Positions 43,567 through 54,115 of a DNA stretch of 64,000 bases are shown here, piece after piece. Position 1 is the first letter of the stretch. The number at the start of each line of letters is the position of its first letter. The stretch covers positions 8,433-72,432 of the forward strand of contig CAAFPY010000014.1 in assembly GCA_900764955.1 (NCBI GenBank), in the 5' to 3' direction. Below the pieces are notes generated by a model. It searched no databases, was not told the origin of the DNA, and was given only the letters and a program-made list of their open reading frames with translations. This stretch comes from an uncultured Collinsella sp. (GTDB taxonomy: Bacteria; Actinomycetota; Coriobacteriia; Coriobacteriales; Coriobacteriaceae). Made by a program: the position numbers and the translations under genes.

Positions 43567-44190
43567 CTAGCGCAGCTGGGCGTAATGGTTGTAAATCGTA
43601 ATAGCCGTGGGATAAAGATAGCGCCCGGACTGGATCACATAAACCAGACCCTGCGCAAAACAGGAGAAGAACAACTCATCGAGCGAGAACTTCCCCACCA
43701 TCTTGCGCAGCGCATGGGCATAGTCGCCGTGACGGTTGGGCTCGATGGCATCTGCCACAAAGACCACCATATCGAGCGGCGTCATGTCGCAGGCACCCAC
43801 GGTGTGACGGTCGACAGCCTGGAAAACGGCCGGTGACAGCTCGGGAAAAAGCTGCGGAAGCTCATAGGCGGCAACAGGGCCATGCAAAAGCGGCGTCGCG
43901 GCGGAAGGAGAGCCGGCAACCTTGATGCCATAGTGAAGCGCGCGGGCCACGAGCTCGTCATCGGAAAGAACCTTGTCCCAGTCGTGAATTAAGCCGGCGG
44001 CAGCCGCATCAAAGCGGTCAACGCCGTAGACCTCGGCCAGATGAAGTGCGGTCTCGGCAACACCCAGCGAATGCACATAGCGCTTGCGCTTATCTTTCAT
44101 GCGAACATCGAGCAGCTCTTGAATGCGCTTGAGCAGCGCGCGCTCATCGCCCTCAAACTGATCCTCTACCGACAACGTAGCCCCCATCAC
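43567..44190 (-). CDS. yqeK: HD-domain hydrolase YqeK (Ap4A hydrolase family)
   Basis: 207 aa. HD-domain metal ligands include His40 (YVHSLGVAETA), His69-Asp70 (GLIHDWDKVL), a His in LLHGPVAAYE and Asp in VADAIEPNR. Members hydrolyse diadenosine tetraphosphate to ADP. The ATG overlaps the nadD stop as ATGA. The nadD-yqeK-rsfS order is conserved in Gram-positives. Confidence 0.9.
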   Translation of the reverse strand: MMGATLSVEDQFEGDERALLKRIQELLDVRMKDKRKRYVHSLGVAETALHLAEVYGVDRFDAAAAGLIHDWDKVLSDDELVARALHYGIKVAGSPSAATPLLHGPVAAYELPQLFPELSPAVFQAVDRHTVGACDMTPLDMVVFVADAIEPNRHGDYAHALRKMVGKFSLDELFFSCFAQGLVYVIQSGRYLYPTAITIYNHYAQLR

Positions 44191-44864
44191 TCAAAATCTT
44201 CTTGGCCCAAATCGGCATATAGCCTGCGCTTGCGAATGTAGCCGAGCACGGACTCGCTCGTAAGATAGCGCACGCTCATGCCGCGGGCAACTCGCTTACG
44301 AATGTTCGTCGAGCTGATCGCCAGCGCCGGAATCTGAATATAGCGCACGTCGAACGGCAGTCCCGACTCTTTGATTCGGGCACGCGCCGTATCGATATCA
44401 AAGCCCGGTCGCGTCGCCGCAATAAAGGTAGCAAGCTCAGCGATTCGTTCGGCATCATGCCAGGTCACAATATCGATAATCGCATCGGCGCCCGTAATAA
44501 AGTAGAGCTTTACCTGCGGCGGGTAAAAATCGCGAAGGGCATGAAGCGTATCGGCCGTATAGGTTACACCCGGACGGTCAATCTCGAACCGGCTCGCCAA
44601 AAAGGCCGGGTTCGCGGCGGTGGCGAGGACCGTCATGGCATAACGGTCCTCGGCAGGCGTAACCGGCTTGTCAAGCTTAAAGGCGGGAGAGCCCGCCGGC
44701 ATAAAGAGCACAGCGTCCAAGTCGAGCGACTCGCGCGCCTGCTCGGCAGTCACCAGGTGCCCGTAATGAATCGGGTCGAATGTGCCGCCCATAATGCCAA
44801 GCCGAAACTCCTTGCCCTCTTTTATGGGCAGCTCGGGCAAACCGATTCCACCGCGCAGCGACAT
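44187..44864 (-). CDS. nadD: Nicotinate-nucleotide adenylyltransferase
   Basis: 225 aa. GGTFDPIHYGH at 26-36 is the nucleotidyltransferase ATP site and SSTNIRKR near the C-terminus the second signature. It makes deamido-NAD from nicotinate mononucleotide. About 20 extra residues precede the fold. It starts 3 nt after obgE. Confidence 0.96.
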   Translation of the reverse strand: MSLRGGIGLPELPIKEGKEFRLGIMGGTFDPIHYGHLVTAEQARESLDLDAVLFMPAGSPAFKLDKPVTPAEDRYAMTVLATAANPAFLASRFEIDRPGVTYTADTLHALRDFYPPQVKLYFITGADAIIDIVTWHDAERIAELATFIAATRPGFDIDTARARIKESGLPFDVRYIQIPALAISSTNIRKRVARGMSVRYLTSESVLGYIRKRRLYADLGQEDFE

Positions 44865-44867
44865 GGC

Positions 44868-46346
<1,479 letters not shown>

Positions 46347-46349
46347 CTA

Positions 46350-46393
46350 CAAAAAGAGGGAGACCCTTGAATCCTAAAACTCAAGTGCCTCCC
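46350..46393 (-). terminator. Hairpin between rpmA and obgE
   Basis: GGGAG and CTTGA (46358-46370) pair with TCAAG and CTCCC (46381-46393), followed on the minus strand by TCTTTTTG. It would end most rplU-rpmA transcripts and let some read into obgE. Confidence 0.8.
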
Positions 46394-46418
46394 ACATATG
46401 TGCTCTATGAAGGGTGAA

Positions 46419-46676
46419 TTACGCGTTCGCGAGCGGGCGTACGCTGACCCTGTGCTTGATACCCTTGTGGAACTCAACGGTACCGTCGACCAGCGCGAAC
46501 AGCGTGTCGTCCTTGCCACGGCCAACGTTCTCACCCGGGTGGATGTGCGTGCCGTGCTGACGGACGAGAATCGTGCCCGTGGTTACCGTCTGGCCGGCAT
46601 AGCGCTTCGTGCCAAGGCGCTGACCGCGGGAGTCACGGCCATTACGGGAGGAACCGAGTCCTTTTTTGTGTGCCAT
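46419..46676 (-). CDS. rpmA: 50S ribosomal protein L27
   Basis: 85 aa. The N-terminus [16 protein letters not shown] and [20 protein letters not shown] are diagnostic for L27, which reaches the peptidyl transferase centre. There is no N-terminal cleaved extension of the Firmicutes type: the sequence starts directly at the mature MAHKKG end. Confidence 0.97.
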   Translation of the reverse strand: MAHKKGLGSSRNGRDSRGQRLGTKRYAGQTVTTGTILVRQHGTHIHPGENVGRGKDDTLFALVDGTVEFHKGIKHRVSVRPLANA

Positions 46677-46709
46677 TGTGTATACCTACTCTTTCGTTAC
46701 GAGTGTAAT

Positions 46710-47084
46710 CTACTCGGCGACGGGAGCCTCGGCAACAGCCTCGGCCTCTGCCTTGACAGCCTTCTTGGCGCGGGACGTAGCCTGGACCTTCACGATCTTC
46801 AGCTTGGTGAGCTGCTGACGGTGACCCTTCAGACGACGATAGCGCTTACGCTTGTGGAACTTGAAGACCAGCTGCTTCTCGCCCTTGAACTGCTCAACGA
46901 TCTGAGCGGTAACCTTGGCCTTGGCCAGCTTGTCGGGATCGGTGACGATCTTCTTACCATCGTTGAGGAAGATGACCGGCAGGGTGACCTTATCGCCCTC
47001 ATTGCCCTCGATCTTCTCGACGGTGATGACATCGTCGGTGGCGACCTTGTACTGCTTGCCGCCCGTGTTAACGATTGCGTACAT
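46710..47084 (-). CDS. rplU: 50S ribosomal protein L21
   Basis: 124 aa. MYAIVNTGGKQYKVATDDVI and KFHKRKRYRRLKGHRQQLTK are the L21 blocks. About 20 Ala/Glu-rich residues extend the C-terminus. ATG at 47084 was taken; an ATG seven codons upstream is possible. It is transcribed from a promoter that overlaps the end of the preceding gene. Confidence 0.96.
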   Translation of the reverse strand: MYAIVNTGGKQYKVATDDVITVEKIEGNEGDKVTLPVIFLNDGKKIVTDPDKLAKAKVTAQIVEQFKGEKQLVFKFHKRKRYRRLKGHRQQLTKLKIVKVQATSRAKKAVKAEAEAVAEAPVAE

Positions 47085-47126
47085 GTTTACTTGCCCTTCA
47101 TGCATCAGTTAGTGCAACAGCCGAAT

Positions 47127-47155
47127 ATAGTAGCAGGCGAAAATACCCCCGTCAA
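47127..47155 (-). promoter_or_regulatory. rplU-rpmA promoter
   Basis: TTGACG (47150-47155) and TACTAT (47127-47132) are exactly 17 bp apart. The -35 overlaps the stop codon of the upstream DUF2344 gene, so the two units are packed without a spacer. Confidence 0.82.
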
Positions 47156-47964
47156 CGAGTATGTGGAGCAAATCCACAAGTTCGCACAGGTATGGGGCTG
47201 ACGAGTCGGCCCTCGTCGTCCTCGCATGCTTGATTCTGACGCTCGACATCGTAGGAGCAGATGGTCACGAGGTCTTGCATACCGGTGGAAACAATAGGTG
47301 CATCGACGCCCGGGGTCAAGCCCTGCAACAAAACATCAGCAGCAGAAAGCAAAATCTCCGGACGCATGGAGCCCTCGTTGTCGGCATGGGTGTCGAGCAT
47401 GAGCACCAGATGGTCCGGACGCTCCCCCGCCGTGAGCTCATAGCCCACCAGTGTGTGGTCAAGGTCTAAGCGCTTGCTCTTTTTGCCGCGCGCATAGTCA
47501 ATACCATGACCCGCGCGCAGCGTGTCAATCGCAGCGCGCACCTCGTCGGCGCTCACGGGGGCTTCGGGGTCCAGGTGCAAGTCGATACGGTACGACAGAC
47601 GCGTAAGCTGAGCCGTGAGCGCCGGCGTGCGCACGTCGATGTACGCCGCCTCGATGGGCGCCAGATCGGCCGGAGAGGCCGCAGCCAGGCGCCCAAACGC
47701 CTCGTCGAGCGCCACGAACTCGGTCATAAACAGGTCATACCACTCGCAGGCCGACGACGTACCCACCGGTAGCGCCGAAGAGAAGCCCACGCGCATGTGC
47801 GGAGAGAAGCCCTGCGTGACGGCATAGGGAAGTCCCGCACGGCGCACGATGCGCTCAATGGTATGGATTACTTCGAGATGGCCCAGGTACTTAAGGCGAT
47901 CGCGTTTGCCATAGCGAACACGAAGTCTAAAGAGCATGGGGCTGTCGGTCAGGCGCTCACTCAT
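47152..47964 (-). CDS. DUF2344 / TIGR03936 radical-SAM-linked protein
   Basis: 270 aa. The N-terminal LRVRYGKRDRLKYLGHLEVI and QGFSPHMRVGFSSALPVG match the TIGR03936 family, which almost always accompanies the TIGR03960 radical SAM protein and often lies next to rplU. The biochemical role is not established. The ATG overlaps the stop of the radical SAM gene as ATGA, so the two are made together. Confidence 0.88.
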   Translation of the reverse strand: MSERLTDSPMLFRLRVRYGKRDRLKYLGHLEVIHTIERIVRRAGLPYAVTQGFSPHMRVGFSSALPVGTSSACEWYDLFMTEFVALDEAFGRLAAASPADLAPIEAAYIDVRTPALTAQLTRLSYRIDLHLDPEAPVSADEVRAAIDTLRAGHGIDYARGKKSKRLDLDHTLVGYELTAGERPDHLVLMLDTHADNEGSMRPEILLSAADVLLQGLTPGVDAPIVSTGMQDLVTICSYDVERQNQACEDDEGRLVSPIPVRTCGFAPHTR

Positions 47965-49838
47965 GCGCGATCACCCATCAATACATTCTTGGCGTGGAGC
48001 GTGGGGCAGATTCCGCAGCCGGTGCACGACGTGCGGGTGCAGTCGGGAGTCGTGACACCCTCGAGCGAGCGACGGTACTCGCGCTCGAGGAAGCCGCGCG
48101 TGCAGCCGGGGCTCACATGCTCCCACGGCAGACGCCAGTCCAACTCGTAGGGCAGGTGCACGAGCTCATTGAGGTCGATGCCGTTTTTGGCAGCAGCCTC
48201 CTTCCAGTTATCGAGCGAGAAATGCTCTACCCAGGCGTCAAAGCGAGACCCCAAGCGCCAAGCATCGATGATGACGGGCGTCATGTCACGACCGGCGCGG
48301 GAGAGCGCGGCCTCGATGAGCGAGGTCTCGGCATCGTGGTAATGCACGCGGACGGCACGGTTGCGAACGCTCGTGATAAGCAGCTTCTGGCGACGCTTGA
48401 CGTCGTCGTAGTCGAGCTGCGGGCACCACTGGAACGGCGTGGCAGCCTTGGGAATAAAGACCGAAACCGAGATGGACACCGAGATGGAGCCGCGGCGCGC
48501 CTTGGGCACCACGGAACGGCCAAGTTCCAGCACGTGATCGGCCAGGTTGGCAATGGCCACGATGTCCTCGTCGCGCTCGCCGGGAAGGCCCATCATAAAG
48601 TAGAGCTTCATGCGGTTCCAGCCGGCCTCGAAGGCCGCCTTGGCCGCACGGTCCAGGTCCTCCTCGGTCACGTTCTTGTTAATGATGTCGCGCATGCGCT
48701 GGCTGCCGGCCTCGGGCGCGAACGTCAGGCCGCCCTTCTTTTCGCCGGCGACCGACTCGGCCATATCCACGCCAAACGAATCCAGGCGCTGCGACGGAAT
48801 AGACACGCGAATACCCGTATCCTCCAGGCGACGGTTGAGCCTGCCGAGCACGTCACGAATGCAGGAGTGGTCGGTCGTGGAGAGCGAGGTCAGCGACACC
48901 TCGTCATAGCCGGTCTTTTCCAGACCCTGAATCACCGACGAGACGATCTGGTCGGCCGAGCGCTCGCGCACCGGGCGATACGTCATGCCGGCCTGGCAAA
49001 AACGACAGCCGCGGGCGCAGCCGCGCAGAATCTCGATAGACAGGCGATCGTGAACCAGCTGCGCATAGGGCACGCACGACTGCGACAGCGGATTCGTGGC
49101 GCCGAAATCCTCGACGACGCGTTTGTAAACCACGGTCGGCGCATCCTTGCCCTCGCGCGGCACGGTGTAGCCATGCGGCGAGCAGGGCTCGTCGTGACGA
49201 ACCTCATAGAGCGACGGCACGTAGTTGCCGGCAATGGATGCAAGCTGCTCAACAATCTGCGCGCGCGGGACTCCTTCGTCACGCAGGCGGCGATGCAGCT
49301 GGCAGGTCTCGAGCAGCGATTCCTCGCCCTCGCCGATGAGGATGGCATCGAAGAAGGCCGCGTACGGCTCAGGGTTGTACACCGAGGGACCGCCGGCGAT
49401 GATGATGGGGTCGTCTTCGCCTCGGTCGGCCGCTAACAGCGGAATGCCAGCGAGATCGAGTGCCTCGAGGAAGTTCGTCACCGCCATCTCGTGCGGCACA
49501 TGCAGACCGACGATATCAAACGAAGCGACCGGCGCTGCACCTTCGAGCGACAGCAGCGGAATGCCCGCCTCGCGCATGGCGTCACCCATGTCGGGCCACG
49601 GCACATAGCCACGCTCGCAGGAGATGCCCTCGGCCTGGTTAAGGATGTTGTAGAGGATGGCGATACCCTGGTTGGGCAGACCGACCTCGTACACATCCGG
49701 GTAGATCAGGCAGCAACGGTAGTCGGCATCGGCCTTTGAAAGCGTGCCCCACTCGTGATCGATATAGCGACTCGGCTTTTCGACCTTGGCGAGCAGCGGC
49801 TCAATTAAATGAAAACAGTCTTGATACGGAACGCGCAA
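47961..49838 (-). CDS. TIGR03960 family B12-binding-type radical SAM protein
   Basis: 625 aa. An N-terminal cobalamin-binding-like domain (about 40-200) is followed by a radical SAM core whose cluster motif is Cys274, Cys278, Cys281 (CARGCRFCQAG). The C-terminus has another Cys-rich stretch (CTRTSCTGCGICPT). The reaction is unknown. TTG start after AGGGG. It sits in the mreB-rodA gene run with only 10 nt to the preceding gene. Confidence 0.9.
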   Translation of the reverse strand: MRVPYQDCFHLIEPLLAKVEKPSRYIDHEWGTLSKADADYRCCLIYPDVYEVGLPNQGIAILYNILNQAEGISCERGYVPWPDMGDAMREAGIPLLSLEGAAPVASFDIVGLHVPHEMAVTNFLEALDLAGIPLLAADRGEDDPIIIAGGPSVYNPEPYAAFFDAILIGEGEESLLETCQLHRRLRDEGVPRAQIVEQLASIAGNYVPSLYEVRHDEPCSPHGYTVPREGKDAPTVVYKRVVEDFGATNPLSQSCVPYAQLVHDRLSIEILRGCARGCRFCQAGMTYRPVRERSADQIVSSVIQGLEKTGYDEVSLTSLSTTDHSCIRDVLGRLNRRLEDTGIRVSIPSQRLDSFGVDMAESVAGEKKGGLTFAPEAGSQRMRDIINKNVTEEDLDRAAKAAFEAGWNRMKLYFMMGLPGERDEDIVAIANLADHVLELGRSVVPKARRGSISVSISVSVFIPKAATPFQWCPQLDYDDVKRRQKLLITSVRNRAVRVHYHDAETSLIEAALSRAGRDMTPVIIDAWRLGSRFDAWVEHFSLDNWKEAAAKNGIDLNELVHLPYELDWRLPWEHVSPGCTRGFLEREYRRSLEGVTTPDCTRTSCTGCGICPTLHAKNVLMGDRA

Positions 49839-49848
49839 CGGAAAACCC

Positions 49849-50778
49849 CTAAGCAGCGAGATCGGATGCGTCCTCGTAGGACGCCATAGGACGGGTAGCG
49901 CCCGCGACCGTGGTCACCAGATCGCGAACGCGGGAGAACGTGGCAGTGACCACCTCGTTGGCACGGCTGTAGTCGACATCGCGCTCGTAGAGCGAAACGA
50001 GCGCACGGCCCATGCCATAGGTGCCCGCGGCGGCAGTAAGCGCCTTGACGGCAAACCCAATATGTGGCGTCTGCTTGACGAGCGCGCGGGTGACCGCGCG
50101 GATCACAAGACCGCCGGCAAGCACGCCCGCGACCTCGTAGCCGCGCTCAGGCTTAATGCCGCGTCCAAAGACGGCAGCGAGCTCAAAGAGCATGCCCACC
50201 TGCGCCAGCGCCATCACGGGATAATCGGCGCCCGGCAAAAACACCAGCGCACCGGTCGCCATATTGGTGAGCGCGCACGAGGTGATGATACGATTGGCCG
50301 CCGCGATGCGCATGAAGGCAAAGTTCGCCGCAAAAGCCGTTTCCTTTTCGGTGCGATCGAGAATCCAGCGGGCAAGCGTCTCGAGCAGATACGTCTTATC
50401 GGTTGCCGCTACCACGCCGAGCATAGGCGTGGACTCCTCGATAAACGGCACCTCCACAGCAGACTCGGCAAGCACGCACACGGGCGCGCCGGCGATCACG
50501 AGCTCCTGCACGGCACTCTCCAAGCGGTCGGAGCCGCACGAGAGCACCAGTACCACATCGGTATCGGTCTTTGGAGCAATTCGCTCCTCCCCCAAACGCT
50601 CGACGCGCACAATGCCCGAGGTCGTCTGCGGCACAAAGGCGTCACGCACCGTCTCGGCCAGAAAGCGCGAGGCGGACGAATCCAAATAGACCGAGACGCG
50701 CACCGGCGTATCGGAATCCTTCTTAACGGACGCGCCCATCTTAAAAGCGCGGGTCAGCTTATCTACGGGAATTTTCAT
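49849..50778 (-). CDS. DUF697-like membrane-associated protein, unknown function
   Basis: 309 aa. The N-terminal 110 residues look like a nucleotide-binding-type alpha/beta domain without a Walker motif. The C-terminal part, with hydrophobic helices (GALVFLPGADYPVMALAQVG, then VAGVLAGGLVIRAVTRALV and YGMGRALVSLYE), resembles DUF697/YcjF C-termini. It is cotranscribed with rodA and PBP2 (18-nt gap), hinting at a link to envelope growth. I do not recognise a function. Confidence 0.7.
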   Translation of the reverse strand: MKIPVDKLTRAFKMGASVKKDSDTPVRVSVYLDSSASRFLAETVRDAFVPQTTSGIVRVERLGEERIAPKTDTDVVLVLSCGSDRLESAVQELVIAGAPVCVLAESAVEVPFIEESTPMLGVVAATDKTYLLETLARWILDRTEKETAFAANFAFMRIAAANRIITSCALTNMATGALVFLPGADYPVMALAQVGMLFELAAVFGRGIKPERGYEVAGVLAGGLVIRAVTRALVKQTPHIGFAVKALTAAAGTYGMGRALVSLYERDVDYSRANEVVTATFSRVRDLVTTVAGATRPMASYEDASDLAA

Positions 50779-50796
50779 AGCAAACCCCTCCAGCGG

Positions 50797-52023
50797 TTAC
50801 GCGGCGCCCGAACGATGCCGCCATATGGATTGTACGATACCCACCGTCAGCAGCTGAATCATCATCGAAGACGAACCAAAGCTAATAAACGGTAGCGGAA
50901 TACCGGTAATCGGCATCATGCCGATGCACATGCCGATGTTTTCGAAGGTCTGGAACGCCCACATGCCAACGATGCCCACACACGAAAGGCGCAAGAACAG
51001 CGACTCACACTTAAAGGCGACGCGAATCGTCGAAAAGATCAGCAGCACGTAGAGGCACAGGAGCAAAAAGGAACCGCAAAAGCCAAAGGTCTCGGACAGG
51101 AAGGCGAAGACGAAGTCGGTGTGGAACTCAGGCAGAAAGCCGCCGGCCGACTGCTTCGCATGGCCCAAACCCTTACCAAAGAAGCCGCCCGAGCCAACGG
51201 CGATAAGCGACTGCTGCAGGTTGTAGGCATCGTCCGAATCGGCATTATCGGGGTCGATAAAGACCGTCAGACGGTTCATCTGATACTGCTTGATGAGCAC
51301 ATCGTGGCCGAGCAACGAATCAAAGACCGAATCGAGCGCCAGGACGAGGGCCACCAGGCCCACGAGCAGGGCCAGGGTCGACAGCACCCATTCGCGGCGT
51401 GCACCGCTCATGCAGATGACGATGGCGCCCGAGACCAGCACGACCAGGCCCGAGCCCAGGTCGCCCATGGCGACGACGGCCAAAAACGGGATGGACAGCA
51501 TGCCGCAGAGCTTGACGTAGTCGCGAACGGTATCGATGCGGCCGTTATACTGCGAGCCAAGCGTGGCGATAAAGAAGATGGTGATGAGCTTGGCAAGCTC
51601 AACCGGCTGGAATGTCAAGCCGATACCGGGAATCTTGATCCAGCCCGTCATGCCCAGACCGCCCGTATAGGACAGACCCGGAATCTTGGGCGAGAAGATC
51701 ACGATCAGGTCGATGAAGAGCAACGCCGTCGAGAAATTGGAAATACCGCGCAGGTCGGAACGCCAGACCAGCACCGCCAGCACCGTCCCGATGCCAATTC
51801 CCAGAAGATGACGTGAGAACGAGGCATCGGCCTTAAACTGCGAAGCCGACCAGATAATGATGGCACCGTAGGCGACGAGCGCCACTGTGGCCACGAGCAC
51901 ACCGATATGCACCTTTTGGCGAAACGTACCGCGCGAGGCCGAAAGTTGCTTGTTGACGCGGTCCAGGCTGCTGCGAGAGCCGGTCTTGGTTGAACGGAAC
52001 AGATCCGCCGGAGAAAAATCCAT
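50797..52023 (-). CDS. rodA: RodA peptidoglycan polymerase (SEDS family)
   Basis: 408 aa with about ten transmembrane helices. The extracellular-loop and C-terminal SEDS motifs are visible: GGLGMTGWIKIPGIGLTFQP-type motif around the ELAKL segment (QPVELAKL), GSGGFFGKGLGHAKQ and LPEFHTDFVFAFLSE, and GIPLPFISFGSSSM. RodA polymerises glycan strands with PBP2, encoded directly upstream. The first 40 residues are a basic cytosolic tail. ATG follows GGAGGTTGCG. Confidence 0.94.
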   Translation of the reverse strand: MDFSPADLFRSTKTGSRSSLDRVNKQLSASRGTFRQKVHIGVLVATVALVAYGAIIIWSASQFKADASFSRHLLGIGIGTVLAVLVWRSDLRGISNFSTALLFIDLIVIFSPKIPGLSYTGGLGMTGWIKIPGIGLTFQPVELAKLITIFFIATLGSQYNGRIDTVRDYVKLCGMLSIPFLAVVAMGDLGSGLVVLVSGAIVICMSGARREWVLSTLALLVGLVALVLALDSVFDSLLGHDVLIKQYQMNRLTVFIDPDNADSDDAYNLQQSLIAVGSGGFFGKGLGHAKQSAGGFLPEFHTDFVFAFLSETFGFCGSFLLLCLYVLLIFSTIRVAFKCESLFLRLSCVGIVGMWAFQTFENIGMCIGMMPITGIPLPFISFGSSSMMIQLLTVGIVQSIWRHRSGAA

Positions 52024-52032
52024 CGCAACCTC

Positions 52033-54102
52033 CTATCGAACCGAAGAATCGCCCGAGGCCGAAGAGGTATCGGGCTCGTCATAAATCGCGCCGAGCACGT
52101 CGCGCACGACATGCATCGCGGTATCTGAGCCACCGCCGCCCTGCTCCAGGACAGTAGCGATGACATACTTGGGATCATCGGCCGGCGCATAGGCGCAGAA
52201 CCACGCGTATTCGTCCTCGCCGCTTTTCTCGCCCGTGCCCGACTTGCCGTATACCTGCGGCGTCAGGGTGCCAAAGTGAGCCGCCAGGGACGTCGATGCC
52301 GTGTAAATCACGTCGTGCATGCCGTTGCGAACAAGAGTCAAATCCGAATCGCTGTTGATCTTGGCCTCCAGGCGCTTCTTCTTGCCCTTGCCGTTGTACT
52401 TATAGGCATCGCCGTCGCCATCGCGCGACACGGCAGACAAAAACACGTGAGGCACGTACTGTTTGCCGCCGTTGGCAAGACCCATATAGGCGCACGCCAT
52501 CTGCAGGGGCGTCACCAGGATGTCGCCTTGGCCGATGGCAATGTTGGTCATATCGCCGGCATTCCACTTGCGGTCCTCGGCAGAGGCGTCGGTAAAGTAC
52601 GACTCTTTCCACTCGGCATCGGGAATACGGCCCGCGCCCTCACTCGGCAGATCGATACCGCAGGTCTTGCCTAGGCCCCAGCGACGAAAGACCTCCTGCA
52701 GGCCCTCGGAATGTTGCTCGTCATAAAAGAAGGCCTTGCCCATGTCGTAGAAGACGGGGTCGCACGAGTTGGCGATACCCGACTGCAGCGTCATGGTGCC
52801 GTGGCCAGACGTCAGCCAGCAGCGCTTGCCCCAAGCCTTGCCCAGGCCCGTCCAATAGCCCGTGCAGTTGGTTGTCTGCGTTGAAGTGTAGGTTCCAAAC
52901 TCAAGACCGGCCAGTGCCGAGAGCGGCTTGATGGTCGAGGCCGACATGTACTGTCCGCTAATGGCGCGGTTGAGCAGCGGGTGCGAACCCTTGTCATCAT
53001 TGAGCTCGGTCCACACGTCATTTGAGACGCCGCCGATAAAGACGGACGGATCGAACTTGGGCTCACTCGCCATGCCCAGGATCTCGCCATTGTTGGGATC
53101 GAGACACACCACAGCGCCGTTGCCGGCATTGCTGTAGCCAGTGGTCTTGGCAAGCTCGATGGCGCTCGCCAGCGCCGTCTCACAGGCCTGTTGGATCTTA
53201 AGATCGAGCGTGAGCTTAATGTCGGAGCCGGCCTTGGCGGGCACGGCGCCGGCCTGACCGGTCACATTGCCCGAGGCATCGACCTTGACGGTCTGCTCGC
53301 CACGAATACCCTGCAGCAGGTTTTCGTAGTAGCTCTCAACACCCGCCTGGCCCACGATATCGCCCGACTGGTACGTAATCCGGCCAGCAGAAGCATCATC
53401 ATCACCAGAGGTTTTCTTATTCTGGGCCTCGAGCTGCTCGGAGGTAATGGTGCCGGTATAGCCCAAGATATGGCATGCCGTCTCGCCATATGGATACTGG
53501 CGCTCGGTACGCTCGGCAATCTTGACGCCCGGGAACTCGCCGGCGTGCTCCTGAATATAGGCAACCGTGGAGCGACGGACGTCCGTCGCGATGGTATGCA
53601 GGCTCTGAGCGCCCTCGGAATTGTCCTGAATATTGCGCAGCACCGCCACGTAGGGCATACCGAGCACGTTGGCAAGATGGCGAACCAGAACCTCATCCTC
53701 GGCAAGGTCGCGGTAGGCCACGACAGCAAGTGAGGGACGGTTCTGGACAAGCGCCACGCCATTGCGGTCGAGGATGCGGCCGCGCACAGCGGGTGTGGTA
53801 ACGGTGCGCGTCTGATTGCTATTAGCCTGCTTTTCGTAATAGTCCGACGAGACCATCTGCATGCCCCACAGCTTGACGGCAAGCGCCGCGAACATCGCGC
53901 CCACACCCGTGGTGAGGATGGAGAAGCGGCCCTTAAAGGCGGTCGCCGCGGTATTGCCCTCGCCCTCGGTGGCGCGCGGGGCCGTCCCATGCTGCGTATC
54001 GTAGGTAAAACGAGAATCGCCGCGACGCATAATGACCAGTGCGACCACGATGGCCACAACCAGCACGATACCGGCGATAATAACCGTCATCTGGGAAGAC
54101 AT
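52033..54102 (-). CDS. mrdA: Penicillin-binding protein 2 (class B transpeptidase)
   Basis: 689 aa. The pedestal/dimerisation domain begins after VRGRILDRNGVALVQN. The transpeptidase has S-x-x-K in SASTIKPLSA (about residue 389), the S-x-D motif in ANSCDPVFYDMG and K-S-G in YGKSGTGEKSG (about 620). It cross-links peptidoglycan with RodA in the elongasome. Two hydrophobic segments lie near the N-terminus (about 6-24 and 62-80) instead of one, separated by a basic stretch. ATG follows GGGGAGGCTCGTAG. Confidence 0.93.
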   Translation of the reverse strand: MSSQMTVIIAGIVLVVAIVVALVIMRRGDSRFTYDTQHGTAPRATEGEGNTAATAFKGRFSILTTGVGAMFAALAVKLWGMQMVSSDYYEKQANSNQTRTVTTPAVRGRILDRNGVALVQNRPSLAVVAYRDLAEDEVLVRHLANVLGMPYVAVLRNIQDNSEGAQSLHTIATDVRRSTVAYIQEHAGEFPGVKIAERTERQYPYGETACHILGYTGTITSEQLEAQNKKTSGDDDASAGRITYQSGDIVGQAGVESYYENLLQGIRGEQTVKVDASGNVTGQAGAVPAKAGSDIKLTLDLKIQQACETALASAIELAKTTGYSNAGNGAVVCLDPNNGEILGMASEPKFDPSVFIGGVSNDVWTELNDDKGSHPLLNRAISGQYMSASTIKPLSALAGLEFGTYTSTQTTNCTGYWTGLGKAWGKRCWLTSGHGTMTLQSGIANSCDPVFYDMGKAFFYDEQHSEGLQEVFRRWGLGKTCGIDLPSEGAGRIPDAEWKESYFTDASAEDRKWNAGDMTNIAIGQGDILVTPLQMACAYMGLANGGKQYVPHVFLSAVSRDGDGDAYKYNGKGKKKRLEAKINSDSDLTLVRNGMHDVIYTASTSLAAHFGTLTPQVYGKSGTGEKSGEDEYAWFCAYAPADDPKYVIATVLEQGGGGSDTAMHVVRDVLGAIYDEPDTSSASGDSSVR

Positions 54103-54115
54103 CTACGAGCCTCCC

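Noticed and set aside
52700..52780. PBP2 lacking the S-x-N motif
   Set aside because: The motif reads S-C-D, and an Asp at the third place is normal in PBP2-type class B enzymes, so activity is not in question.
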